A stretch of DNA of 64,000 nucleotides from Barnesiella intestinihominis YIT 11860. Lineage in GTDB: Bacteria > Bacteroidota > Bacteroidia > Bacteroidales > Barnesiellaceae. The position numbers and the translations under genes are program-made. The notes under the pieces were generated by a model, which did not search any database, was not told the origin of the DNA, and saw only the letters and a list, made by a program, of their open reading frames with translations. The stretch covers positions 550,113 to 614,112 of the forward strand of contig NZ_JH815204.1 in assembly GCF_000296465.1 (NCBI RefSeq), read 5' to 3'. Shown one piece after another: positions 35,251 through 44,017 of the stretch. Each line of letters begins with the position of its first letter. Within the stretch, counting starts at the first letter, position 1.

Positions 35251-37905
35251 ATGATGAACAAAGGTCTGAAAAAAGGATTGAAGATTACCGGAGTAACCGT
35301 GGCGGTTATCTTGGTATTCATGCTTGTCTTGCCATTTATGTTTAAAGACAAAGTGATAACTATTGTGAAAAAAGAGGCCAATGAGATGTTGAATGCCAAG
35401 CTCGATTTTGAATCGCTCGATATCAGTCTCTTTTCGCATTTCCCGAGTGCGTCTATCGAATTGAATGGTTTGACACTTTCGGGTATAGATGATTTTGAAA
35501 ACGACACGTTGGTTTCTGCTGAATCCATCGATGTGGCTGTAAATGTAATGAGCCTGTTTAGTGACAAAGGTTTCGATGTGAATTACGTCGTTTTGGACAA
35601 GCCGTCGATAAAAGCGGTGAAGTTGGCCGATGGACGGGTGAATTGGGATATTATGAAACCGGATACGGCCGATGTGGAAGAAGAAAAAACGGTCGAAGTA
35701 GAGGGCGAATCTTCTTTCCGTCTGAAATTGAAAAATTTTAAGATAGCCGATGCTACGATCGTTTATGTGGACGATTCCACGCATATGCAATTCTATACCG
35801 ATAAACTGAATTTGAAGCTATCGGGCGATATGAGTGCCGATATGACCGATATAGACAGTAAATTGTCCTGTAAAGATATTTACTTCGCGATGGGGGGTAT
35901 TTCTTATTTGAAACAGGCTGAGGCCGGAGCGAAGTTAACGGTATCGGCCGACTTGAAGAATAATAAATTTATTTTGAAAGAAAACACGTTGAGCTTGAAT
36001 GCCATTGTCCTGAATCTCGATGGTTGGGTAGCGCTCCTCGACGATGGGGCTATGGATATGGACTTAAAGATAAACACTTCTGAGATAAACTTTAAAGAGA
36101 TACTTTCTTTGATACCGGCTATATATCAGAATAATTTCGATAAATTGCGCACGACAGGCAATATGTCGCTTACGGCTTTTGCAAAAGGGCGAATGGCCGG
36201 TGAGAATATGCCCCAGTTCGGGCTAACGCTCGGTGTGAAAGATGCTACACTTAACTATGAAGGAATGCCGGCTTCGGTCGATGGAATCAATATAGGTGCT
36301 TCGGTGAGCAATCCGGGCGGAAGTCTGGATAAAACAATTATCGATTTATCGGAATTTCGTCTCTCTATGGCAGGCAATCCTTTCAAGGCCGCGCTGTATG
36401 CCTCTACACCTATATCGGATTTGAATTTCAAGGCTACTGCCGACGGTACGGTTCATTTGGGGAAAATCAAGGATATTTATCCTTTGGGCGATTCTATAAC
36501 CCTGAGTGGTATCGTTACCGCCGATTTGCAATTTGCAGGCCGTATGTCCGATATTGAAAAAGAAAATTATCAGAATATAAGAGGAGAGGGAACACTGACT
36601 GTCGCCGACATGGATTTAACGATGAAAGGTTTGCCTGCCGTCGCAGTGAAAAAGGCGCAGGCTTCGGTTTCGGCCAAAGCCATGTCGTTGTCTCAGCTCG
36701 ATGTTAAGGTCGGAAAGAGCGATATTCAAGCCCATGGTTCTTTATCCAATTATCTGGCGTACGTTTTGAAAAATGAGACTATAAAAGGCTCTTTGACGGT
36801 GACTTCGTCGCTGCTTGACCTGAACGAATTGATGAGTGACTCGGAAACTTCGGGGGAAGAGACCGTCGAAGCCGATACAACGACTCTTTCTGTGATAGAA
36901 GTTCCTAAGAATATCGATATGACTTTAAGTGCCGACTTCAAGAAAATCCTTTTCCAAAAGATGGAACTCGATAATGTGACGGGTAAACTTATCGTTGCTG
37001 ACGGTGCTGTACGAATGACTCCGTTGAGCTTGAACGCATTCGGTGGAGCAATGGTGGCGAATGGTATTTATAGTACGGCCGAGAGCGTTGTTCGTCCTAT
37101 GGTTAATTTTGACCTCGATATACAAAAAGCCTCTTTTGAAAAAACGTTCGAGCAATTGGACATGATTCAGAAGATTGTCCCCATTTTTGCTAAAACCGGT
37201 GGAACATATTCCGTTAAGGTCGACCTGAAATCTGCTCTGGATAGTCAGATGTCGCCCGATTTAAGTTCTTTGACAGCCGATGGTGTCATTCAATCCAACG
37301 ATATTCAATTACAAAATATCGAAGTATTCAGCCAGTTGGCAACGCTGTTGAAAAATGATAAATTGAAGAATATCGAAGCGAAAGATTTGAAAATCTCTTT
37401 TACCATTAAGGACGGTAAAGTAAAGACTTCGCCTTTTGATATGAAGCTGGGTAATATTACAATGAATCTTTCTGGTGTTACAGGCCTTGATCAGACGATT
37501 GATTATCGAGCTAAAATCAATATTCCGGGGGCCGGGGCTTTAAGTAATGTTTCGGCGACGATAGGAGGAACGTTCTCCAAGCCATCTATTAAGTTGAATA
37601 CCGATGAGGTTGTTAAGAATGCCGTGACGAATGTGATTGCTTCGGAAGTTTTGGGAGTGGATGCCGAAGATATAGAAGCTCAAAAAGCCGCTATTCGTAA
37701 GCAGGCCGAAGAGGCGGGAAATAAATTGATCGCTACGGCGAAATCGGAGAGCGAGAAGCTCATTTCCAAAGCATCGAATCCTTTGGCGAAAGTCGCAGCT
37801 CAGGCAGCCGGTAAGAAATTGGTGGAAGAAGCAGAGAAACAAGCTCAGAAGTTAAAGAACGAGGCCGAGAAATTGATAGAGAAACAATATGGTGGGTCGG
37901 AATAA
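35251..37905 (+). CDS. AsmA-like envelope protein
   Basis: An 884-residue inner-membrane-anchored protein. One N-terminal membrane helix (GVTVAVILVFMLVLPFMF), then a long repetitive beta-rich region typical of the AsmA family (LDFESLDISLFSHFPSASIE near residue 51). The last ~80 residues are an Ala/Lys/Glu-rich amphipathic helix (KQAEEAGNKLIATAKSESEK and following), unlike the beta region. AsmA relatives are linked to phospholipid transfer and outer-membrane assembly. ATG at 35251 or 35254. Cotranscribed with the helicase gene. Confidence 0.87.
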   Translation: MMNKGLKKGLKITGVTVAVILVFMLVLPFMFKDKVITIVKKEANEMLNAKLDFESLDISLFSHFPSASIELNGLTLSGIDDFENDTLVSAESIDVAVNVMSLFSDKGFDVNYVVLDKPSIKAVKLADGRVNWDIMKPDTADVEEEKTVEVEGESSFRLKLKNFKIADATIVYVDDSTHMQFYTDKLNLKLSGDMSADMTDIDSKLSCKDIYFAMGGISYLKQAEAGAKLTVSADLKNNKFILKENTLSLNAIVLNLDGWVALLDDGAMDMDLKINTSEINFKEILSLIPAIYQNNFDKLRTTGNMSLTAFAKGRMAGENMPQFGLTLGVKDATLNYEGMPASVDGINIGASVSNPGGSLDKTIIDLSEFRLSMAGNPFKAALYASTPISDLNFKATADGTVHLGKIKDIYPLGDSITLSGIVTADLQFAGRMSDIEKENYQNIRGEGTLTVADMDLTMKGLPAVAVKKAQASVSAKAMSLSQLDVKVGKSDIQAHGSLSNYLAYVLKNETIKGSLTVTSSLLDLNELMSDSETSGEETVEADTTTLSVIEVPKNIDMTLSADFKKILFQKMELDNVTGKLIVADGAVRMTPLSLNAFGGAMVANGIYSTAESVVRPMVNFDLDIQKASFEKTFEQLDMIQKIVPIFAKTGGTYSVKVDLKSALDSQMSPDLSSLTADGVIQSNDIQLQNIEVFSQLATLLKNDKLKNIEAKDLKISFTIKDGKVKTSPFDMKLGNITMNLSGVTGLDQTIDYRAKINIPGAGALSNVSATIGGTFSKPSIKLNTDEVVKNAVTNVIASEVLGVDAEDIEAQKAAIRKQAEEAGNKLIATAKSESEKLISKASNPLAKVAAQAAGKKLVEEAEKQAQKLKNEAEKLIEKQYGGSE

Positions 37906-37924
37906 GAAAATTCCGATTGAAAGA

Positions 37925-37962
37925 AAAAGGGAGACGAGATTCGATTTCGTCTCCCCTTTTTG
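37925..37962 (+). terminator. Intrinsic terminator after the AsmA-like gene
   Basis: Core arms GAGACGA and TCGTCTC within AAAAAGG...CCTTTTT, about 9-base loop, T-run. Confidence 0.88.
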
Positions 37963-38095
37963 TGGAAAGAAGAGGAGAAGCCTTTTGTAAACTCGAAATA
38001 TTGTTCCAAAGTGCGGGAACATTATCCGATAACTCCCATCAGATATGCTCTTACAAGTTTATTGATTATCTTGGTCGCCGATAAAAGAAAAGAAG

Positions 38096-39661
38096 GTGAA
38101 AATAGGTATAAATTTTTGTTGCGTATTGGCGATTCTTAGTGCTGATGCGCTATCATTGAACGCAAATGTGACTGTGCCCGATTCGGTAGCGGAGCCGGGT
38201 GTTGAACAAATGGATACTTTGGTGGTAGAGAGCAATGGAGAACCTGAAATCAATTCTTTGTTCCAGTTAGGTAGCAATGTCCCGACGCATTTAAATGTGG
38301 CTGCACCGGCAAAAAAACGTCCGTGGTTGGCTGGTGCAGAGGTAGTGGCGGAAGATCTTTTGTTTCATGTGCTTACCCGATATCTTATTAAAGAGGACTA
38401 TGCTCAAATTTCATGGTCATCGATAAAAAACAATTTTAAGACCGGCTTGTTGTGGGATAACGACAAGTTCGAGACTAATCTTTTTTCACACCCATATCAA
38501 GGTAATCTTTATTACAGCAGTGCCCGTTCCAACGGATTGAATTTTTGGGAATCTGCACCTTATGCTCTCTTGGGAAGTTCTATTTGGGAATGGTTTATGG
38601 AGACACAACCGGCCTCGATCAACGATATAATGTCTACAACCTTTGGCGGAATGGCCTTAGGGGAAACAACCTATCGTCTGTCTTCGTTGGTCTTGAACGG
38701 ACAGGCTAGGGGGTGGGAGAGGGCATCCCATGAGTTAGTCGCCGCGTTTTTAAATCCGGTACGGGCAGTCAATCGTTTGATGACAGGGGAAGCGTGGCGT
38801 ATAGGTCCTCGGTATGTGGATAAAGAAGCGACTATCCCGTTTCATTTTCGATTTGAGGCCGGGTATCGTATGCTCGATAACATTAGGGAAGGCAAGAACA
38901 GAAGTATACATGTCGGGTGTATGGATTTCTCGTTGATTTATAACGACCCGTTCGAAATTGAAGGGAATGTTCCGTTCGAACATTTTACAGCTCGAATGTT
39001 GTTCAATATGTTCGCCCATCAACCCATTATCGGGGACGTAAATATTTGCGCTTCTATATGGGGCCGGGAACATGATTATAAAAATGGGAATGAATTGTTT
39101 GCCGGTATATTCCAGAATTATAGCTATTACAATAGCGGAAGAATGGATAATGAGTCGAACGAAGTGCCGTTTCGCATTTCCGAGACTGTATCCTATGGCC
39201 CCGGTGTTTTATATCGCATGAAACTGCATGAAAATAACACTTTGGCCTTGAACGGATTTGTGTCGGGAGTGGCTCTTGGCGGTGCTTTGTGCGATTATTA
39301 TCAATTTCACGACCGTGATTACAATATGGGAAGCGGATATAGTATCCGCCTCAACGGCTTGTTTACTTTGCAGCGTCGGTTCGGCATTTATTTGGGATTT
39401 GAGAATTACCATATTTTCACGTGGAAGGGGTATGAGCATAAGGACTATGAAAATATGAATCCTCATTATCTCGATGCACAAGGCGCTGTCGGAGACGCTC
39501 GTTTGCAGATGATGAATCTACGTGGTTCGTTTGCTATTAGTCCAAAGGTGGGTATCTCTGCCGAAACAGCTTGGTGTCGGCGAAAATCACATTATAAATA
39601 TTTCCCCGATGTTCTGTCCGACACATTTGAATTTCGGCTTATGTTTTCATATCATATTTGA
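38096..39661 (+). CDS. DUF3943 domain outer-membrane-type protein
   Basis: A 521-residue exported protein. It starts with GTG (38096), preceded by AGAAAAGAAG; the in-frame peptide CCVLAILSADALSLNA reads as a signal sequence. The conserved DUF3943 block is seen as SHPYQGNLYYSSARSNGLNF (about 136-155) and ESAPYALLGSSIWEWFMET. The remainder is beta-strand-like and ends in FRLMFSYHI. Probably an outer-membrane barrel of unknown function. No neighbour is close enough for an operon. Confidence 0.82.
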   Translation: MKIGINFCCVLAILSADALSLNANVTVPDSVAEPGVEQMDTLVVESNGEPEINSLFQLGSNVPTHLNVAAPAKKRPWLAGAEVVAEDLLFHVLTRYLIKEDYAQISWSSIKNNFKTGLLWDNDKFETNLFSHPYQGNLYYSSARSNGLNFWESAPYALLGSSIWEWFMETQPASINDIMSTTFGGMALGETTYRLSSLVLNGQARGWERASHELVAAFLNPVRAVNRLMTGEAWRIGPRYVDKEATIPFHFRFEAGYRMLDNIREGKNRSIHVGCMDFSLIYNDPFEIEGNVPFEHFTARMLFNMFAHQPIIGDVNICASIWGREHDYKNGNELFAGIFQNYSYYNSGRMDNESNEVPFRISETVSYGPGVLYRMKLHENNTLALNGFVSGVALGGALCDYYQFHDRDYNMGSGYSIRLNGLFTLQRRFGIYLGFENYHIFTWKGYEHKDYENMNPHYLDAQGAVGDARLQMMNLRGSFAISPKVGISAETAWCRRKSHYKYFPDVLSDTFEFRLMFSYHI

Positions 39662-39843
39662 GATATTTACTAAATTTATACATAGTAAAATATGAATATG
39701 AAAACACATATTTTTCTTGTTTTTATGCGTTATGCCGAGTTTTTATATCCCATATTGCAAAAACACATGGGGCAATAAATCGTCTGTTTATTAGATTTAT
39801 TCCGATCGTCGCTGTGTATTGGGGAAAACGATAGGTGTATATT

Positions 39844-39874
39844 TTGTACTATTCTGTATAATATTATATATTTG
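39844..39874 (+). promoter_or_regulatory. Promoter for the UbiA-HAD pair
   Basis: TTG at 39844-39846, 20-base spacer, TATATTTG at 39867-39874: a full match. Leader of about 17 bases to the ATG at 39897, which also decides that start over the upstream in-frame ATG at 39819. Confidence 0.75.
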
Positions 39875-39896
39875 TTGTGTAAAATATACCAATAGT

Positions 39897-40778
39897 ATGG
39901 TGAAAGATATAATTTCACTCGTTCGGCCTCAACAGTGGCTTAAAAATGTATTTATTTTTCTTCCGATATTTTTTAGCCGGAAGTTGGGTGACGGGGCTTG
40001 TTTGAGCTCCGCATTGATTGCTTTTGTTATTTACTGTTTGGTCGCTGGGTCTATATATTGTTTGAATGATATTTGCGATAGAGAATCCGATCGCTTGCAT
40101 CCGACTAAGTGCCGGCGACCTATCGCTTCGGGTATAGTATCGGTGGGAGCCGGATATGGTATAATGGCTCTGTTGTTGGTCTTGGCAATCGCTTTGACAT
40201 TTGTTTATGATTCAACCGTACGGCACGTGTTGCTGATAAATGTCGGTATTTATTTTATTTTGAATATAGCCTATTGTTTTTGGTTGAAACATATTGCGTT
40301 GGTCGATGTTTTTGTGATATCGATAGGCTTTGTGTTAAGGGTTCTTGCGGGTGGAGTCGTTACGGGGATATGGATTTCGCCGTGGATTATCTTGATGACG
40401 TTTCTGTTGGCTCTGTTTTTGTCGTTTGCCAAAAGGCGGGACGACGTACTCATTTATGAGCGGACCGGAGATAAGATGAGGCTTAATATAGCCCGTTATA
40501 ATTTGGAGTTTATCAATATGGCGATAACTCTTGTCGGGGTTATCGTGGTCGTTTGTTACATTATGTATACTGTATCACCGGAGGTGATCGAAAGAATGGG
40601 GACCTCCAATCTCTATCTGACTACGATATGGGTTTTGGCTGGAATCTTACGTTATTTGCAGTTGACAGTGGTAGATAAGAATAGCGGCAGTCCTACAAAG
40701 ATATTGATACACGACCGGTTTATCCATGTTTGTATCGTGGGCTGGGTTCTGTCTTTCGGGGTTCTGATTTATTTTTGA
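39897..40778 (+). CDS. UbiA-family prenyltransferase, DPPR-synthase-like
   Basis: Polytopic membrane enzyme of the UbiA superfamily. The first aspartate-rich motif NDICDRESDRLHP starts at residue 57, followed by CRRPIASG. A second acidic motif is less clear (DVFVISIGFVLRVLAGG). The N-terminus LVRPQQWLKNVFIF resembles the actinobacterial decaprenyl-phosphate 5-phosphoribosyltransferase group rather than quinone-ring prenyltransferases. 293 residues with about eight or nine helices. The adjacent gene, 5 bases downstream, is a HAD phosphatase, matching the kinase-free pathway order phosphoribosyl transfer then dephosphorylation. Substrate assignment is inference. Confidence 0.85.
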   Translation: MVKDIISLVRPQQWLKNVFIFLPIFFSRKLGDGACLSSALIAFVIYCLVAGSIYCLNDICDRESDRLHPTKCRRPIASGIVSVGAGYGIMALLLVLAIALTFVYDSTVRHVLLINVGIYFILNIAYCFWLKHIALVDVFVISIGFVLRVLAGGVVTGIWISPWIILMTFLLALFLSFAKRRDDVLIYERTGDKMRLNIARYNLEFINMAITLVGVIVVVCYIMYTVSPEVIERMGTSNLYLTTIWVLAGILRYLQLTVVDKNSGSPTKILIHDRFIHVCIVGWVLSFGVLIYF

Positions 40779-40783
40779 GGAAT

Positions 40784-41374
40784 ATGAGAATTGCTGTTTT
40801 CGATTTTGATGGAACGGTTACTACCAAAGATACACTTTTGGAATTTATCAAATTTGTGAGAGGACCTGTTTCGTTCTATGCGGGTTTTCTTAGGTATGCT
40901 CCGCAACTTTTGGCGTATAAATTAGGGCTTTATCCGAATTGGAAGGTGAAGCAACAAATATTTTCTCATTTTTTCAAAGGAATGAGGTTGGAGGATTTCA
41001 ATCGGTTGTGCGAGGAATTTTTTCAAAAGGAAGGAAAGGCTCTTGTTCGGCAAAGTGCAAGGATTGCTATATGGGAACAATTGCAGAAATGCAATAGGGT
41101 TTTTATTGTAAGTGCAAGTATTTATAATTGGATCAAACCTTTTGCTTCCGATTTAGGTATCCGGGACATATTATCTACCGAGATCGAAGTGGACGGTGAA
41201 GGTTGTCTGACCGGTTTCTTTTCGAATAAAAATTGTTATGGACAGGAGAAGGTTGTGAGGCTGCTGGAACAGATTCCCGATTTAGAAAATAATTACTTGA
41301 TCGTATATGGCGACAGTAAAGGGGATTCGCAGCTATTGAAATATGCCAACGAATCCCATTACCGTGCCCTGTGA
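40784..41374 (+). CDS. HAD-IB family phosphatase
   Basis: A 196-residue HAD hydrolase with the nucleophile and acid/base in VFDFDGT (D7, D9), the SAS motif VSASIYNW near 110, and the C-terminal YGDSKGD loop. The subfamily is the SerB/PSPase-like IB class. I start it at the ATG at 40784, 5 bases after the UbiA stop. With UbiA it may dephosphorylate a polyprenyl-phospho-ribose 5-phosphate; a phosphoserine phosphatase-like role is the alternative. Confidence 0.86.
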   Translation: MRIAVFDFDGTVTTKDTLLEFIKFVRGPVSFYAGFLRYAPQLLAYKLGLYPNWKVKQQIFSHFFKGMRLEDFNRLCEEFFQKEGKALVRQSARIAIWEQLQKCNRVFIVSASIYNWIKPFASDLGIRDILSTEIEVDGEGCLTGFFSNKNCYGQEKVVRLLEQIPDLENNYLIVYGDSKGDSQLLKYANESHYRAL

Positions 41375-41401
41375 TCGATTCCTCTTTGGGGGATAGCGGT
41401 C

Positions 41402-42520
41402 TTATACTGTAATCAATTCGTATTGCATAACTCCTAATCCGATCTTTTGTGCATGTTCGAGTCCGGCTTGCCAATTGGTATCGGGGTGCATCAGATGGAA
41501 TTTATCGGCGCCTTCGAGATGTTCGTGCGGGTGTTTCTCAGTCAGACAACTGCCATTGATTGCCGGTGCTGCGATGACCATATCGGCGCAAGCCTTGTCC
41601 AAAGCGACCGGGTCGAATGATGCGAGTATTCCCAAATCGGGGATAATGGCGGCATCGTTGTGATTCCAACAGTCGCATTCAGGTGAAACATTCATAATGA
41701 AACTGATGTGGAAATGAGGCTTGTCCTTCAATATGGCTTGGGTATATTCGGCTATTTTATAGTTCAAACGTTCAGATGTATCGCATTCTCCCATTACGGC
41801 TGCATCGTGTTGGCATAAAGCGACACATTGCCCGCAACCGACACATTTGGTATAATCTATTTCGGCTTTATGGTTTTGGTTCAAGTGTATGGCATCGTGG
41901 GCGCAATGCTTGACACAGATGTTACAGCCTTTACAGTTCTCTGTTTCGATTTTGGGTTGAGAATTACAGTGCAATTCTAGTTTACCGCCTACGCTCGCTC
42001 CTCCCATTCCTAAGTTTTTTAAAGCACCGCCGAATCCGGCTTGCTCATGACCTTTGAAGTGAGTCATTGAGATAACTATATCGGCATCGGCTAATGCCGA
42101 TCCAATTTTCGGAGCCTTGCAGTACTCCCCATTTAAAGGTATTTCACGGTATTCCGTTCCTTTCAAACCGTCGGCGATAATGACTTGGCATTGTGCTGAA
42201 ATGGGGTTATATCCATTTTCCATGGCGCTTTGTAAATGGTCTACCGCGTTGGCACGTCGTCCGGAGTAGAGCGTGTTGCAGTCGGTAAGGAAGGGTTTTG
42301 CTCCCCAAGAGCGGAGTAGGGTTGCCAGTCGAGCTGCATAGTTCGGACGGAGATATGCTAAATTTCCCGGTTCTCCGAAGTGTATTTTTATAGCTACGAA
42401 TTGGTCTTTGAAATCGATACTTTCGATTCCGGCTCGTTTGATTAAACGCTCCATCTTGTCGAGTAGATTGCTCGAAGGAGTCGTGTGCAGATTGGTAAAG
42501 AATACTTTGGATTTATCCAT
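41402..42520 (-). CDS. DUF362 protein with two 4Fe-4S clusters
   Basis: A 372-residue cytosolic iron-sulfur protein. DUF362 core (IKIHFGEPGNLAYLRP near residue 45, SMTHFKGHEQAGFGGALKN near 150) with an inserted 2[4Fe-4S] ferredoxin module CKGCNICVKHC and CVGCGQCVALC (about 195-245). Function of the family is unknown; the ferredoxin module implies electron transfer. Convergent with the HAD gene and divergent from the hydrolase operon. A minus-strand TATTTTTG (42620-42627) is a candidate -7 box. Confidence 0.88.
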   Translation of the reverse strand: MDKSKVFFTNLHTTPSSNLLDKMERLIKRAGIESIDFKDQFVAIKIHFGEPGNLAYLRPNYAARLATLLRSWGAKPFLTDCNTLYSGRRANAVDHLQSAMENGYNPISAQCQVIIADGLKGTEYREIPLNGEYCKAPKIGSALADADIVISMTHFKGHEQAGFGGALKNLGMGGASVGGKLELHCNSQPKIETENCKGCNICVKHCAHDAIHLNQNHKAEIDYTKCVGCGQCVALCQHDAAVMGECDTSERLNYKIAEYTQAILKDKPHFHISFIMNVSPECDCWNHNDAAIIPDLGILASFDPVALDKACADMVIAAPAINGSCLTEKHPHEHLEGADKFHLMHPDTNWQAGLEHAQKIGLGVMQYELITV

Positions 42521-42634
42521 AGAAATTTGTTTTAAGTTAGTGGTAGAAAATGTAAAATCTATCGTTAAAACGGCGATGTTCGATTTTCCCGGTAGACTGT
42601 TCGTTTCTTACATTTGTTGCAAAAATAAGGAAAA

Positions 42635-42739
42635 ATCATGATTGTATTATTATCTTTTATTTTATTTGATATGAATAAAATTAATTATATAATAAATAAA
42701 ATTGAAGATTGTTTGTCGTTTTATCATGATTGTATTATT
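42635..42739. repeat. 17-bp direct repeat in a divergent promoter region
   Basis: ATCATGATTGTATTATT occurs at 42635-42651 and again, identically, at 42723-42739, 88 bases apart. Each copy contains the palindrome ATCATGAT. The right copy overlaps the -7 box of the hydrolase promoter; the left copy lies just upstream of the candidate -7 box of the DUF362 gene. Could be paired operators or a duplicated promoter segment. Confidence 0.7.
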
Positions 42740-42743
42740 TTTG
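42713..42743 (+). promoter_or_regulatory. Promoter for the hydrolase-DUF2089-YIP1 operon
   Basis: TTG at 42713-42715, 20-base spacer, TATTTTTG at 42736-42743. Leader of 10 bases to the ATG at 42759 or 22 to that at 42771. Confidence 0.72.
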
Positions 42744-42758
42744 TGTCATAAGAAGTAA

Positions 42759-43724
42759 ATGAAAATATATATGAAACAATTAAGATTAATCATTTTATTC
42801 TCTATTTTGTCTTTGTCGGTAACTGTGAGGGCTATGGAGGAACAATCGGTGTCATTGGATACACCTACGGGAAAAATTAACGGTAAAATAGGATTACCGG
42901 ATGCTAAAAAGCCACCGATAGTTTTGCTGATAGCCGGTTCGGGGCCTACCGATATGGACGGAAATACGAATTCCGGCGGATTTTCTATGAAGAATAATTC
43001 ATTGAAATTGTTGGCGGAGGGGTTGGCGCAGCGAGGTATTGCGACTCTCCGTTTCGATAAAAGGGGAATTGCTTCGAGTTCTGCGGCTACTAAAAAAGAG
43101 AGAGACCTTAGGTTCGAAGATTATGTGACAGATGTTCAGGGCTGGATAGATCGGCTGAGCGAGGATAGTCGTTTTTCCGATGTATTTGTTTTGGGGCATA
43201 GTGAGGGTTCTTTGATTGGTATGTTGGCGAGTGTCGATAATCCGAAGGTAAAAGGTTTTATTTCGTTGGCAGGAGCCGGTCGGCCGGCTTATGATATAAT
43301 AGAAGAGCAACTGTCGGGGCAACCGGCAGAGGTCCGGCATCTGGTAAAATCGATCAACGATTCGCTGAAAGCTGGAAAGGAAGTATCCAATATTCCTATG
43401 GGATTGATGACTTTATTCCGTCCATCTGTTCAACCTTATCTTATATCGTGGTATCGGTATAATCCACAAGAGGTGATTGCGAAATTGAGGCAGCCGGTAT
43501 TGATTTTACAAGGCGATAAAGATGTACAGGTGTCGGAGGAGGATGCCAAACTGTTGAAACAATCTTTACCGAAGGCACAATTCCAGATTTTGAAAGATAT
43601 GAATCATGTGTTGAAAACGTGTGAGTCGGTCGATATGCAAGTTCAGCAGGCTACTTATGCTAATCCCGATTTACCCGTTCAAGAGGATTTATTGATAACG
43701 ATTGAAAAATTTGTGAAACGATGA
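42759..43724 (+). CDS. Exported alpha/beta hydrolase
   Basis: A serine hydrolase with a signal peptide (LIILFSILSLSVTVRA). Nucleophile S148 in LGHSEGSLIG, acid in LQGDKDVQVSEED, histidine in MNHVLKT; the oxyanion-loop GSGPTDMDGN lies near residue 58. 321 residues. The true start may be the ATG at 42771 (MKQLRLII). DUF2089 overlaps its stop by 4 bases, so translation is probably coupled. Substrate unknown; esterase or peptidase are possible. Confidence 0.9.
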   Translation: MKIYMKQLRLIILFSILSLSVTVRAMEEQSVSLDTPTGKINGKIGLPDAKKPPIVLLIAGSGPTDMDGNTNSGGFSMKNNSLKLLAEGLAQRGIATLRFDKRGIASSSAATKKERDLRFEDYVTDVQGWIDRLSEDSRFSDVFVLGHSEGSLIGMLASVDNPKVKGFISLAGAGRPAYDIIEEQLSGQPAEVRHLVKSINDSLKAGKEVSNIPMGLMTLFRPSVQPYLISWYRYNPQEVIAKLRQPVLILQGDKDVQVSEEDAKLLKQSLPKAQFQILKDMNHVLKTCESVDMQVQQATYANPDLPVQEDLLITIEKFVKR

Positions 43725-44017
43725 CGACAAGTGTGACTAGAAAAAAATTGCCCTTGCGGTGTCCTGCATGCGATGCTCCGCTTAGAGTATCAAAAATGAT
43801 TTGCGGTCGTTGTGCGACAGAGGTGTCGGGAGAATTTGAACTACCGGTTTTGACCAGCTTGAATGAAGAAGAGCTACGATTTATGCTTGAATTTGTAAAA
43901 GCGAGCGGCAGTTTGAAGGATATGGCGAAAAAGATGGGGGTAAGTTATCCTACTGTGCGCAATTATTTAGATGATTTAATAGAGAAACTCAATAACATGG
44001 AAGAAAATGAAAGATAG
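43721..44017 (+). CDS. DUF2089 zinc-ribbon/HTH protein
   Basis: A 98-residue protein: N-terminal zinc ribbon CPACDAPL ... CGRC (residues 14-31), then a helix-turn-helix reading GSLKDMAKKMGVSYPTVRNYLDDL (given here in pieces: GSLKDMAKKMGV, then SYPTVRNYLDDL). This is the DUF2089 arrangement, so it is likely a small DNA-binding regulator. It overlaps the hydrolase gene by 4 bases and the YIP1 gene by 11, so the three are one unit. It may autoregulate the operon or sense the envelope through YIP1 (inference). Confidence 0.88.
   Translation: MTTSVTRKKLPLRCPACDAPLRVSKMICGRCATEVSGEFELPVLTSLNEEELRFMLEFVKASGSLKDMAKKMGVSYPTVRNYLDDLIEKLNNMEENER

Noticed and set aside
39692-39778. A 28-codon hydrophobic small open frame upstream of the UbiA gene
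   Set aside because: No ribosome-binding site, AT-rich sequence and no terminator or toxin-like partner. Too weak to call a gene.
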